This document shows positions 1-25,635 of a DNA stretch of 64,000 nucleotides, in pieces (the stretch's first letter is position 1; each line of letters begins with the position of its first letter). Location: positions 35,304,322 through 35,368,321 of the forward strand of contig OZ022242.1 of assembly GCA_963978895.1 (NCBI GenBank). Direction: 5' to 3'. A program made the translations under genes and the position numbers. The DNA comes from Erpobdella octoculata (Eukaryota; Annelida; Clitellata; Hirudinida; Erpobdellidae). The notes beneath the pieces are model-generated. The model saw only the letters and a program-made list of their open reading frames with translations. It was not told the DNA's origin and searched no databases.

Positions 1-2530
1 AACCGGATGATGTATGGACAATGAAATTCAACACGATCGTGGATTGCTTCGGCCTTGCCCAGAATATTTCTTCACCAACCCACAAAGCCGGACATACCTT
101 AGACGTTGTCATCACGAAGGACCTAGCTCAGTCATCTTCTGTTGCTTGTGAAGTGTATGTTCCATCTGTGTCCGATCATTCTCTCATCATTTCAAGACTG
201 CCTCTCATGAAACCAATTCCTGTATCACTAATGGTAACAGGCAGGGCATGGAAGACCTTTGATCGTGATCTTTTTTTACAGGATCTCAAATCAAGCAAAC
301 TCTGCACTGAGGACAGCAGCTGGAGCGGCCTTGGACCGGATGAAATGGCTACGATGTACAACAGAATACTGACCGATCTTGTTGAGAAGCATGCTCCACG
401 TCGGTCAGCCTTGAGAAATTATCGTCCGATCACTCCATGGTTCAATACTGCTTGCGGCGAGCAGAAACGAAAAGCTCGTTCTCTTGAAAGAATTTACAGA
501 AGAACCCGACTGATCTCTGACCGTGATAAATGGGTTGCGCAGTTACGTTTTTGCCAGGATTTTTATAGGAGAGCACAGGATGCGTACTGGCAAAATACGA
601 TTGCGGAGAGTGCAGGAAACGCAAGCAAGCTGTGGAGAGATTTGTCTGCCGTGATGGGAAAGAAACGATCTATCATTCTTCAGGATGGTCTGACTGCAGA
701 GCAATTCATGAGCTCTTTTGAGAAGAAGGTCACGGACGTCCGAGCGTCTACCCTTGATTCGGATACGCCTGAGTTCAACACCTTCTCTGGAGAACGTTTC
801 AGCAATTTTGCGACTCTTACTAAGGATGACGTCAAGGACCTAATTAAGAACTCTCCAAACAAGTCATGTGGTCTAGACCCGGCGCCAACATGGCTCATCA
901 AAGAATTTTCAGAAACCTTGGCCCCATTTGTTACAGATCTGTTTAATAAATCGTTGGACACTGGTCACTTTCCGGTCCCATTCAGAGTGGCCGAGGTCAC
1001 GCCAATCTTGAAAAAATCTACGCTGGATGTTTCTCTGCCTGCCAGTTATCGCCCAGTTTCGAATCTTCAGTTCATCTCTAAGGTTTTGGAACGGGCGGTT
1101 AACAAACAAATTCAACATCACCTGGATGGACACAGCCTTCTACCGGAGCATCAGTCTGCCTATCGGAGGTGCCGTTCGACGGAAACTGCATTGCTCAAGG
1201 TTACTTCGGATGTTCTCTTGGCAACCGATCGAGGGATGGTAACACTGCTCGCTATGCTCGATCTCAGCGCTGCATTCGATTGCGTTGATCATGGAATCCT
1301 CGTGACCAGATTGGAGCGTACATTTGGCATTGATTCTGTTGCTCTTCGGTGGATCGGTTCGTATCTTTGCGATCGGAGGCAGTGTGTTCGTTATGGAGGT
1401 ATCCTTTCTGGTTGGTCCTCGATTGTGTGTGGTGTTCCACAAGGTTCAATTCTAGGACCGCTATTCTTCATTGCATACACTTCAGATGTTTTTGCCCTGG
1501 TTGCCCAACATGGTTTCAATATTCATGGTTATGCTGATGATCTACAAATCTACGGTCATTGCGGCACTGAGAGCATCGGTGTGCTCGCGGACAGATTGGA
1601 CGGCTGCGTTTCGGAGATAATGGAATGGATGAAATGCAATCGACTAAAGTTAAATGCCTCTAAGACAGAGGTCATTCTACTGGGATCCTCTAGACGTCGG
1701 TTGCACTGCACCTTTGACGAGATCAATATAGCTGGAAACATCATTCGTCTCGTCGATAGGGTTCGCAATCTTGGGGTCATCATAGATTCTCAACTGACTT
1801 TCAGCGAACACGTTGCAAAATTGGTCAACACCTGTTACTACCATCTACGACAGATGAGGTCAGTTCGCAAATCCCTCACGGTCGATTCTTCGCATGCACT
1901 TGCCCGCGCTTTGATCTTGTCTAGACTTGATTATTGTAATTGTCTACTCAGTGGAATACCGGATCTGTTAATGAGGCGGCTTGATGGTGTCATGCGTGCC
2001 ACGGCTAGGCTGATTCTCCGATTGCCTCGATACGGTCATGTCACTAAAGCGATTCACGACCGACTACACTGGCTGAACATGCAGGCGCGTATCGACTTCA
2101 AGCTATCTCTCACTGCGTACCGATGCCTCCATGGTTCTGCGCCGTCATACCTCTCCGGTCTGTGCATTCCGGTGACTCAGTTTCCTGGCCGATCTCACCT
2201 TCGCTCGGCTTCTTCCGGTCAGCTTCTTGTTCCTTCCTGCGCAACCAGGACGTTTGGACCGAGGGCTTTCGCAGTTTCTTGTCCAACTACCTGGAACAAT
2301 CTACCGATTGAACTTACCGATCCGGCGTGTGTCGATAGCGTTTATGTTTTTAGGAAACGACTTAAAACTCATTTTTTTCTTCGTATGACGAACGGATCTT
2401 GACCCTTTTTGTTTCTGATGTGTGATTCTGTTCGTTCGTTTATTTTGGCACTGCCGCCTCGTGCTCTGAGAAATTTTTCTTTTTAGAGAGCACGTTAAAT
2501 AAAAATAATAATAATAATAATAATAATAAT
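1..2530 (+). mobile_element. CR1/L2-like LINE, 3' portion with (AAT)n tail
   Basis: The element runs in from the left edge. It has a short 3' UTR after the TGA at 2400-2402 and ends in a (AAT)n microsatellite tail at about 2501-2530, typical of CR1/L2/RTE-type LINEs. The right boundary is taken at the end of the AAT run. The left boundary and the target duplication are outside the window. Confidence 0.88.
3..2402 (+). CDS. Non-LTR retrotransposon endonuclease/reverse transcriptase, 5' end outside window
   Basis: This is the 3' part of a LINE ORF2-type protein. The frame is open from the first bases, so the true start lies upstream of the window; the first ATG in view is at 21. What is seen: the end of an APE-type endonuclease (GHTLDVVIT, then SDHSLI) followed by a full reverse transcriptase with SYRPVSNL, PEHQSAYR, LDLSAAFDCVDH, GVPQGSILGPLFF, the catalytic YADDLQIYG and LNASKTEVI. 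The C-terminus is the CR1/L2-like tail with TTWNNLPIEL and FRKRLKTHFF before a TGA. No frameshift or internal stop is present over about 800 codons. Its base composition is near 48% GC, far above the flanks, which fits a recent insertion. Clade placement as CR1/L2-like rests on motif style only. Confidence 0.93.
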   Translation, partial: PDDVWTMKFNTIVDCFGLAQNISSPTHKAGHTLDVVITKDLAQSSSVACEVYVPSVSDHSLIISRLPLMKPIPVSLMVTGRAWKTFDRDLFLQDLKSSKLCTEDSSWSGLGPDEMATMYNRILTDLVEKHAPRRSALRNYRPITPWFNTACGEQKRKARSLERIYRRTRLISDRDKWVAQLRFCQDFYRRAQDAYWQNTIAESAGNASKLWRDLSAVMGKKRSIILQDGLTAEQFMSSFEKKVTDVRASTLDSDTPEFNTFSGERFSNFATLTKDDVKDLIKNSPNKSCGLDPAPTWLIKEFSETLAPFVTDLFNKSLDTGHFPVPFRVAEVTPILKKSTLDVSLPASYRPVSNLQFISKVLERAVNKQIQHHLDGHSLLPEHQSAYRRCRSTETALLKVTSDVLLATDRGMVTLLAMLDLSAAFDCVDHGILVTRLERTFGIDSVALRWIGSYLCDRRQCVRYGGILSGWSSIVCGVPQGSILGPLFFIAYTSDVFALVAQHGFNIHGYADDLQIYGHCGTESIGVLADRLDGCVSEIMEWMKCNRLKLNASKTEVILLGSSRRRLHCTFDEINIAGNIIRLVDRVRNLGVIIDSQLTFSEHVAKLVNTCYYHLRQMRSVRKSLTVDSSHALARALILSRLDYCNCLLSGIPDLLMRRLDGVMRATARLILRLPRYGHVTKAIHDRLHWLNMQARIDFKLSLTAYRCLHGSAPSYLSGLCIPVTQFPGRSHLRSASSGQLLVPSCATRTFGPRAFAVSCPTTWNNLPIELTDPACVDSVYVFRKRLKTHFFLRMTNGS

Positions 2531-2788
2531 GCAAGCTGTCTGAAAAAGTCTAAAGTCACAATCGGATACACCAACAACTTCGCTTTACTGCAAAGCAGTA
2601 TTGCGGAAGTTCTTGTTCTTTTACATTTACGAGCCATTAGGGCATGTATTTGACACTCGTGTATATTCATAAGCCTGTGAGAGTCGGTATTAAATGCGAA
2701 CAAAAGATCTTATCAAATGTTTTCAAGCTTTAGTTCAGATTTTGGTTCAATTTGACAATTTAAGAATCATTGTTTTCAGGCTAATAAA
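2531..2788 (+). promoter_or_regulatory. Upstream region of gene A
   Basis: 258 bp of AT-rich sequence lies between the LINE tail and the first coding exon of gene A. A possible 3' splice site (TTTTCAG) sits about 10 bp before the ATG at 2789, so the 5' UTR may be split by an intron. No clear TATA box was identified. The LINE insertion directly upstream may have displaced older promoter sequence. Confidence 0.3.
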
Positions 2789-18756
<15,968 letters not shown>

Positions 18757-19279
18757 CTCATTCTTTAATCACTAATTTGTAATTTGTTTAAAAAACGTGT
18801 TTAAAAAGTTCTAATTTTTTTTCTAATTTAAAATTTTTTGTCAACACACCTCCAAAACAATGTTAAGTTTCTTTTGTAATTGATTGTTTGTTATTGTAAA
18901 AAAATTAGGACACTCTAACATGACTAACTACTGGTATTATCCTGTTTAAAAAAAGGTTTTGCAAAACTAAATTAGTGTTGATTTGTTTTTTGACTATAGT
19001 GTTCTCCTAGAATGCTTCGTAAAACAGGGTTTACAAATTTCAGAGTATGTGTACACAAAAAATAATTGCATAAATATAAATTAAATTCAAAATTAAATAT
19101 AAACTGAAACTGTTTTCAATCTTCAATTTGAAAAAGAATTTGTATAATTCGTGCAACAGCTATTTATATTTAAAGCAAACATAACTGAACATTTGAATAA
19201 TCTATTTATAATCTCCCAGTTTCACTCACAAAATTAATAAAAGCTAATTAAAACGGTTTACAACGTTTTAAATTTATTA
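18757..19279. other. Intergenic A-B, no clear feature
   Basis: AT-rich sequence downstream of the gene A stop. It must contain the gene A 3' UTR. I see no coding exon or repeat. Confidence 0.5.
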
Positions 19280-19527
19280 TTTTTAATTTGTTATTTACAT
19301 TAATGACAACTATACTAAAGAACATTAATACATCACTTGAGTCACCTAAGCTAATAATTTTCTATATCTAACTAGGCTTAATGAAGTGGTGAGCAAATGT
19401 TTTGAGTGTTTTTTCAAGAAGGTCTTTGTATGTTTGAAATTATCAAATTCCGTTTATTCAAACTATAGGAAACAATTAAATTTTAAGTAAAGTTAAGATT
19501 TAATATAAAGTTAACTAAGCTATTATA
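19280..19527 (+). promoter_or_regulatory. Proximal upstream region of gene B, shared with gene C
   Basis: About 250 bp before the gene B ATG align closely with the same interval before gene C (25390-25635): shared blocks include ACTAAAGAACA, GGTCTTTGTA and AATATAAAGTTAACTA. This is a duplicated promoter-proximal region. Gene C has CTATAAAAAGC about 60 bp before its ATG where gene B has CTATAGGAAAC, so a possible TATA box differs between them. Confidence 0.5.
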
Positions 19528-22500
19528 ATGTTTGTATTACTTATAAAAAAAAGAATTAGTTCTATATTATGTGTTATTTTAACTGTTTATAAAGGTTTGT
19601 GTTTGTTAAGTATTTTTAATAATCGTCGTTTGTTTTCATAAGTTTGATTTTATGGCAGCAGTGAATCGTTAGCAAAATAAACAGAAAAATTAGACTTTTG
19701 AAACAGTACAATGACATATTTTAAAAAAATATAGTTGAGAAAATGTGCTGTTTGCTGGTTTTGCTAAATTAAACTGATTTTACACATCGTATAAAATTCA
19801 TACACTTTTAAACTTATTTTGGTAGACATGTTGATGTTGTTGGTTGACCTAAATAGCGAGTTCAAAATTGTAGTGTCTTTTATTGTAATTTTAAAATCTA
19901 TGCTCTTTAATTGAACAGGTTTTTTAACTACGCGTGATTTGAATTAAACGTTTGTGGAAAATATTTAAAAGGTTTGGCTTATAAACCTCAAATTTGTAAT
20001 AAATAATAACAATACGTGAATGGCTAATTAGCTATAAATTCATCCAGTTAGTTTAACACGTTTTTTAAACATATTTTTCTAACAACTCGAGAGATTTTCA
20101 ACGAAATTGTATTCAACTTGAATGACGAATAATTGCTCTTTTTTGTACATCGTAGAAAACCTTGCGTTCCAATTTCAGCTTTTTAATAATTCAATTTTTT
20201 TTGTTTTTTTATTAAAGGTTTACATGAAAAAATTACATGAATCAAATTTTATAAAATTAAAATAAATTGTCTAGTGTTTATTTAATTAGTTTTTCAATTT
20301 AAGGTAGCTCAGAGAACATTGCCTTAAACAGGCAAGCATATCTTAGCTCAACTTATGAAAAATTCTATGCCAGTTATGCTGTGGACGGCAATAAAGATGG
20401 AAACAATTATGCTCATGCTGATGATATTATACCAGAAGGATGGTTTGTCGTTGATCTGAAAGATCAGTTCAATATCGAATATGTACTGCTGTTTAACAGG
20501 GATTGTTGTGGTGACATTTTCATGTTTATTTTGGTATTATATAAAGTAGTAGCAGTATAAATATAATAAAATTTAAAACAAATAAAACATCATAAAATAA
20601 TTTTGTTTGATTTTTGACAAATCACAATTATTTTTCAAGAACACCGAATGGACAAATTTGTAGTCGGTCTAACCAACAGTTTTGACCCACCAAATAATGT
20701 AAAAATTAGTAACTATTTTAATTATAATAACTGTTTTTGAAGAAACCCGATTAGACAAGTTCATAGTTGGATTAACAAACACTTTTGATCCACAAAACAA
20801 CAAACCTGTAAGAGAAAATTACACACTTTGTGGACAGTATCCATCTCCAGCTTTACCAGCAGGACAGCCAATGAGAGTTAATTGTTTGGATACAACAATA
20901 TGCTCCCGATATGTCATCATACAATCAGATAATATAACTTTAGGTTCCACTAATAAACTGGGCTTTAGCGAATTGGAAGTTTATCCGAAAGGTTTCGAAC
21001 CTTGTTTTATTGAATTACTAAATAGTTTATTTTGAAAAAAAATTACTTTTGTATCTTAAAATGAATATATATTTTTTAATTTAAGAAAAATAAATGAATT
21101 AAATTGAAAAGTGTATGCTTCTGAAAGATTTCACATTTTTTTTTCAATTAAACTTAATTTCTATTTTATTAGTATTTGCTGGAGCTTGATTCATTTAAGT
21201 TTCATAGAATGTTTTAATAAAGTGTTATAATGAAATAATTAAAACATATTGCTTCAGAAAACTAGGTTCTGAAAAAATAAAACTTAGTAAGTCTTAAATT
21301 TCATTTTTTTTAAAGGATTTGCACATTAATCTTTTAGATTAAGTTAATTTATATGTCAAGAACTTTTTGTTGTTAAAAATTTATTAAAATAATGAATTTA
21401 AGTGAATTGAAAAAAAACCGTTTCAGAAAATTATATACAGTATTTGGGATGCTACAATAATTTTTCAGCCAACACAAATCATGGCAAACTTATTACATCG
21501 GTAACTGAATGTCTTGAGTTCTGCATGGGGAGTTATAGCATATACGGAGCATTAAGAGTGAGTTAAACTACTTTATTGTACTATTAAACTGTGAGAAAAT
21601 AGTTACTAATCAATCTCAAATTAGAACGGTTCGTTGTGTGTTTGCGGAAATGCTACAAATCCAACAACTTCACTATCGAAATGTAACTTGACATGTATGG
21701 ACGGGAAATATATCTGTGGTGGTATTGAGTCTTATTCTGTGCACACAAGTTTGTTGCTTTTTGTTTACATTTAATTTTATTTAAAATTTATTAAATGATG
21801 ATTGTCTAAGATTATTGGTTGATTAGTCTAATTTTAGTTCTGATTGTATACTATTGAAATGCTGGTTAATCTTTCCAGTTAATGTTTATGTTGAACAACC
21901 GTTTTAGATTATCTTTTGGTAATCAACAAAACGCAAATATGTTTTTAAAACTAGCATTAAACTACAGTTTAATGTGATTTTTCAATATTCAACTAATTTG
22001 CTAGAACCATTGGGAATAATATTATTTGTCTCAACAGATACAATTTCTATTGATTTATTTTTAATTATATACAGGCTGTAGCAATTGCAGTTCTTTTATA
22101 CATTCAAATCTGAGTGAAACTGCAAATAAAAATTATTGTGAAATTAAAAAATGCGATGACGGTTGGAAAGGATCTTTGTGTAGCGAAAAAGGTTTGCCGA
22201 TAAAGTTGATGAAAAATATGTAAAACACTATTTTTAGAAAACAAATTTGTTTATAAATAGATTGCTTTGTAAACAATGGAAATTGCGGCAATTTTGAATG
22301 TAAAGAGTATGTTCTTGGAAATAACATGAGCCTGGTTTCAGAATGCATTTGCTCATCGGGATTTGAAAAGCAAAATATTTTTGAGGATTGCGCAGGTTTT
22401 TTGTATTGGAACTTGCTGTTTTGTTGTAATTTTTAATAAACACATTTTTAACTATTTAATTTCATTTTAGACGTAAATGAATGTGAATCAAATCCATGCG

Positions 22501-23423
22501 ACGCCAACACGACAATTGGCTGCCTCAATAACATTGGTTCTTATGAGTGTTCATGCAAATCTGGATATGAAAATATCTCTCCTTCTGAATGTAGAGGTGG
22601 TGCAATTTTGAATATTTAAATTAAACAAAATCTCCAAATTCAAATATTTGAGATATACTAAAAATAGAAGTCGTGTACTAAATTATTCAAAAAACAGCTG
22701 TACTTTAAAAGTTTGACAGTTGTTCAAAGTAGTTTATTTTCTAATTATTTTGTGTCAAAGTTAATGACAAATATATTATTTGCGGCTTATTTAGACATTT
22801 ACTTTCATTAAACAGCAATTGTGCTGTATGTTTTTATTTAGACAAATTACAAGGGCTTCAACGAATATTTTACAAAATCAAGTTTTCAGTTGAATGTTTC
22901 ATAAAAAAATACGTAGGTAATACAAATATTTTTTATCTATAATTATTTATGATTATTTTCACAGTTGTACATTTGTCCAACACTGGAAAAATAGTTGGAA
23001 TAGTTATTGGATCGTTTGTTGTTTTCGTACTGATTTTTACAGCATTTCTACTGTTATACAAATGGCATAAAAAGTTTGTTAAACACTCTTTCTACTGAAA
23101 AAATTAAGAATGTAAATAAACAATAATTTTTTTCCAGTGAAAAACCAAATCTATTTTCACAAACATTAACAACTCCAGTTCAAGAAATTAATGACAACAA
23201 TGAGTACAACCACATTGAAATATCTCAAGTTGATAAACACGTGTATTCTAATTTAACGACTGATGGACCAAATAATTTCTACAAGTCAAATGAAGGATTG
23301 CAAACTGATAACAACATATATTCAAACGCTTCGATGGACGGAGAAACAAACTTGTACAATTCACTTCAAAGCTCACCAACTGGTGAAAATGAGTATAACA
23401 TTTTATGTTATTCAACTAAATAA
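19528..23423 (+). CDS. Gene B: WSC/EGF receptor with ITAM-like tyrosine tail
   Basis: A predicted type-I receptor of 516 aa. Exons: 19528-19594 (signal peptide), 20304-20510 and 20743-20991 (F5/8-like halves), 21427-21557 and 21625-21748 (WSC), 22075-22191 and 22261-22395 (EGF-like), 22471-22596 (DVNEC EGF), 22965-23073 (stalk and TM, helix 395-417), 23138-23423 (tail, TAA). The ectodomain closely matches gene C exon for exon. The tail has no enzyme domain but seven tyrosines (445, 458, 470, 483, 495, 508, 513). Y445/Y458 and Y495/Y508 each form YxxI/L-x9-YxxL pairs, and Y458 and Y483 fit pYxN SH2 sites. It is likely a signalling receptor phosphorylated by Src/Syk-type kinases (inference). 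An AATAAA follows at 23461. Confidence 0.87.
20640..20715 (+). pseudogene. Truncated duplicate of gene B F5/8 second-half exon
   Basis: This starts with the same acceptor context and reads HRMDKFVVGLTNSFDPP before losing similarity; a TGA follows soon after. The full exon begins 100 bp later at 20743. It is a partial exon duplicate with no use in the gene model. Confidence 0.75.
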
Positions 23424-23779
23424 TTTTATAAAGCAGTGTATCCCAATGTTAAAAAACTGAAATAAACAAAAAAACTTATTTTTTTGGTATTTTATGTAAT
23501 AAAACCTGATGTAACCCTGCTTTTTGTGTTTTTCCTCGTTTTTCTAATTTTTCAATCACTTGTTTCTCTTTTTACCTTTTACCGCTTTTTATCTTTTTCT
23601 GTATTTTGCTTATTGTTTTCTGTTTTTTTCTTTTTTGATTATGGAAGCGTTTTGTTCTTTTTTTTAATTTTTGCGTAATCTAATTTGAATTTGTTTATTG
23701 TCAAAATAAAATAGAAAAATAGTTGATAGAATACAGCGTTAAATAAGCTGACAAGTCTGAAGAGTTATATTTTTGATGA
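23424..23779. other. Gene B 3' flank
   Basis: Holds the polyadenylation signal and then a pyrimidine-rich stretch (23480-23700) whose Phe/Leu-rich open frame is a composition artefact. No other feature was seen. Confidence 0.6.
23461..23466 (+). terminator. Polyadenylation signal of gene B
   Basis: AATAAA 38 bp after the gene B stop codon. Confidence 0.6.
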
Positions 23780-24196
23780 AGAGAAGCCACATCATGCTCT
23801 TTTTTATTGACCGAGGCTGGAGGACGCGCGACACCTGGGTCGTCAATTGCGTGCTACGTAAACGCATTCCATGGAGCAACAATCCTGTTTGTCAAGAAAT
23901 TTTATCGGTCTTCGCAACCTCTGATATACTGGCGCTCCAATCTGAGGTTTGGGCCACGCAGGTTGTATGCCGAGTGACCGGCTGCTTGATTTTGCGGAAC
24001 GAACAAGTTGACGTCATCAATGTTACGGGCAATCTTGAACTGCTCGTACAGGCCTCTCAAACGGCGGTCTTGTAGAGTCGTGAGTCCAAGGTGTTGTAGA
24101 CGATGTTCATAAGGCTGATGTCGTGGTATTGCAAGAATTTTTGTTGCCCGGCGTTGGACCTGCTGAAGAAGGTTAATATTACCCTTTTGATAAGAG

Positions 24197-24969
24197 CAGA
24201 GGCGCAGCCAGGAGGCATTGGGGGCCAGCTCCCCGAAAGCTTGCCAATGTTGATGTTGAAGTGACGTACGGGCTCGTATATTTTGACATATTTGATTTAC
24301 CAATTATTTTACAAATTGAATATTTAATAAGTTATCAAACATTTTAGAGCGAGAGTTGTCCATGGGTCTATTTTTGAAAATCCGACCCGCCAGAAAATCT
24401 GACCCAACCCAATCTAATTTTGTTTTTTCTTTTGTGACCCGACCCAACCTATTTTTGTTTTTTTTGTGACCCAACCCGACCCACCTGTTTTTGACTCGAC
24501 GACCCTTTTAAGCTGGGACCCAATAGGTAGAACGGCCATTTACCGCAGTTGATGCTCAGCAACATTGTCAATATTCCATCTACCCGCTAATAAATACGTT
24601 ACTGAAACTCTTCACCATTTGCCCCTTTCTCCCGCAACAGACGAGAGATCATTCTCAACTATGCGCAGACTCAAATCTTATCTTTGCATCACAATGGGCT
24701 AGACAAGGCTGAATAGGCTTCCCCAGATAACCATCAATCGCGACCTTAACATTAATCAAGAAACCGACATCAACTTCGCAGAAAAAACGTCGTCTGAATT
24801 TCATATTGTAATTCACTGTTCTAAATTATGGTTTTATGGTTTGTTTTTACTAATTATTGGTGAAACTTTCGTTGAATCTTGACTTTCGTGGGTCATAAAA
24901 TTTTCAATAAAACTCTTTACTAATCAGTTCCCCCGGGCCCCCCGAAAAAAATTTCTGGCTTCGACCCTG
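24197..24969 (+). mobile_element. 773-bp hAT element nested in the LINE
   Basis: Termini CAGAGGCGCAGCCAG (left) and, reversed, CAGGGTCGAAGCCAG (right) are imperfect hAT inverted repeats, both followed inward by GGGG/CCCC-rich sequence. The 8-bp flanks GATAAGAG and GATATGGC are a plausible decayed target duplication. Inside, 24555-24830 encodes the transposase dimerisation domain. The rest of the transposase is deleted. Confidence 0.8.
24555..24830 (+). pseudogene. hAT transposase C-terminal dimerisation domain
   Basis: The frame reads LPLSPATDERSFSTMRRLKS, then an in-frame TAG, then TRLNRLPQITINRDLNIN. This is the hATC signature (ERSFS, RRLK, a loop, RLN.L). One stop and absence of the N-terminal three quarters make it non-functional. 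Confidence 0.82.
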
Positions 24970-25200
24970 GATATGGCGTCCAGGATTGAACGGCAAATTC
25001 AAGATGCGGGCGGACGTAGCTGCGAAAAGCTTTTCTGAGTTGGTTGAGCGAGCATATGATTGGATAATGACGTTTCTTTTTTGACATGTGCTCGGACCTT
25101 TAGGTCATCAGAGACGAGAACACCAAAATTACGTTCAAGCCAGTATTCATGAAAAAATATTTCAATGTTTCGTGCTACAATGGTTTGGCTTAAGACAGAA

Positions 25201-25389
25201 ATAATTAAATATTTAAACAAGATTTAAAAAAAAGTTACGTTGCCTGAAAAAATTTCATTGTAGAAATGTGGAAAGAATTTTCGTACTTATAAAACTACCA
25301 AAAAATTATAAACTACGTTTTTAATAAAAATAGAGAAAAAAGTTTTTTTATAAGTTTCCTCACTAAATTAATGAAAACGCCTTAAAACT
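25201..25389. other. Intergenic, no clear feature
   Basis: AT-rich sequence between the LINE relic and the gene C upstream region. Nothing recognised. Confidence 0.5.
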
Positions 25390-25635
25390 GCTTAGCATTT
25401 TTTTACTTCATTACTTTTACATTATTTACAACTCCACTAAAGAACAATATTGAGTTACCTGATACACCTGCGCTGACTTTTATATCTAAACAAGCATAAT
25501 GCACATTTTCGAGTGTTTCTTCAAGATGGTCTTTGTACAATTTGAAAAGATCAAACGCCGTTTATATAAACTATAAAAAGCAATTGAACTTTACGCAAAG
25601 ATAGCATTCAATATAAAGTTAACTAGACGGTTATA
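25390..25635 (+). promoter_or_regulatory. Proximal upstream region of gene C
   Basis: Homologous to 19280-19527 upstream of gene B. A TATAAAA at about 25572-25578 lies some 60 bp before the ATG and is a candidate TATA box. Confidence 0.5.

Larger units (their letters stand above)
23780..25200 (-). mobile_element. Decayed LINE interrupted by a hAT element
   Basis: Minus-strand LINE reverse-transcriptase C-terminal half. 25180-24970 encodes ERNFGVLVSDDLKV and, after a frameshift, RPHLEFAVQSWTPY. 24196-23902 continues with QKGNINLLQQVQRRATK, YEHRLQHLGL and LQDRRLRGL. A further frameshift leads to TNRIVAPWN near 23850. The two parts are separated by a hAT element at 24197-24969. Removing that element plus one flank copy joins the frame exactly after TPY. 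The clade is Jockey/CR1-like by motif style. Confidence 0.8.

Noticed and set aside
23484..23678. Phe/Leu-rich 64-codon frame as a small membrane protein
   Set aside because: Low-complexity pyrimidine tract after gene B with no splice or start context.
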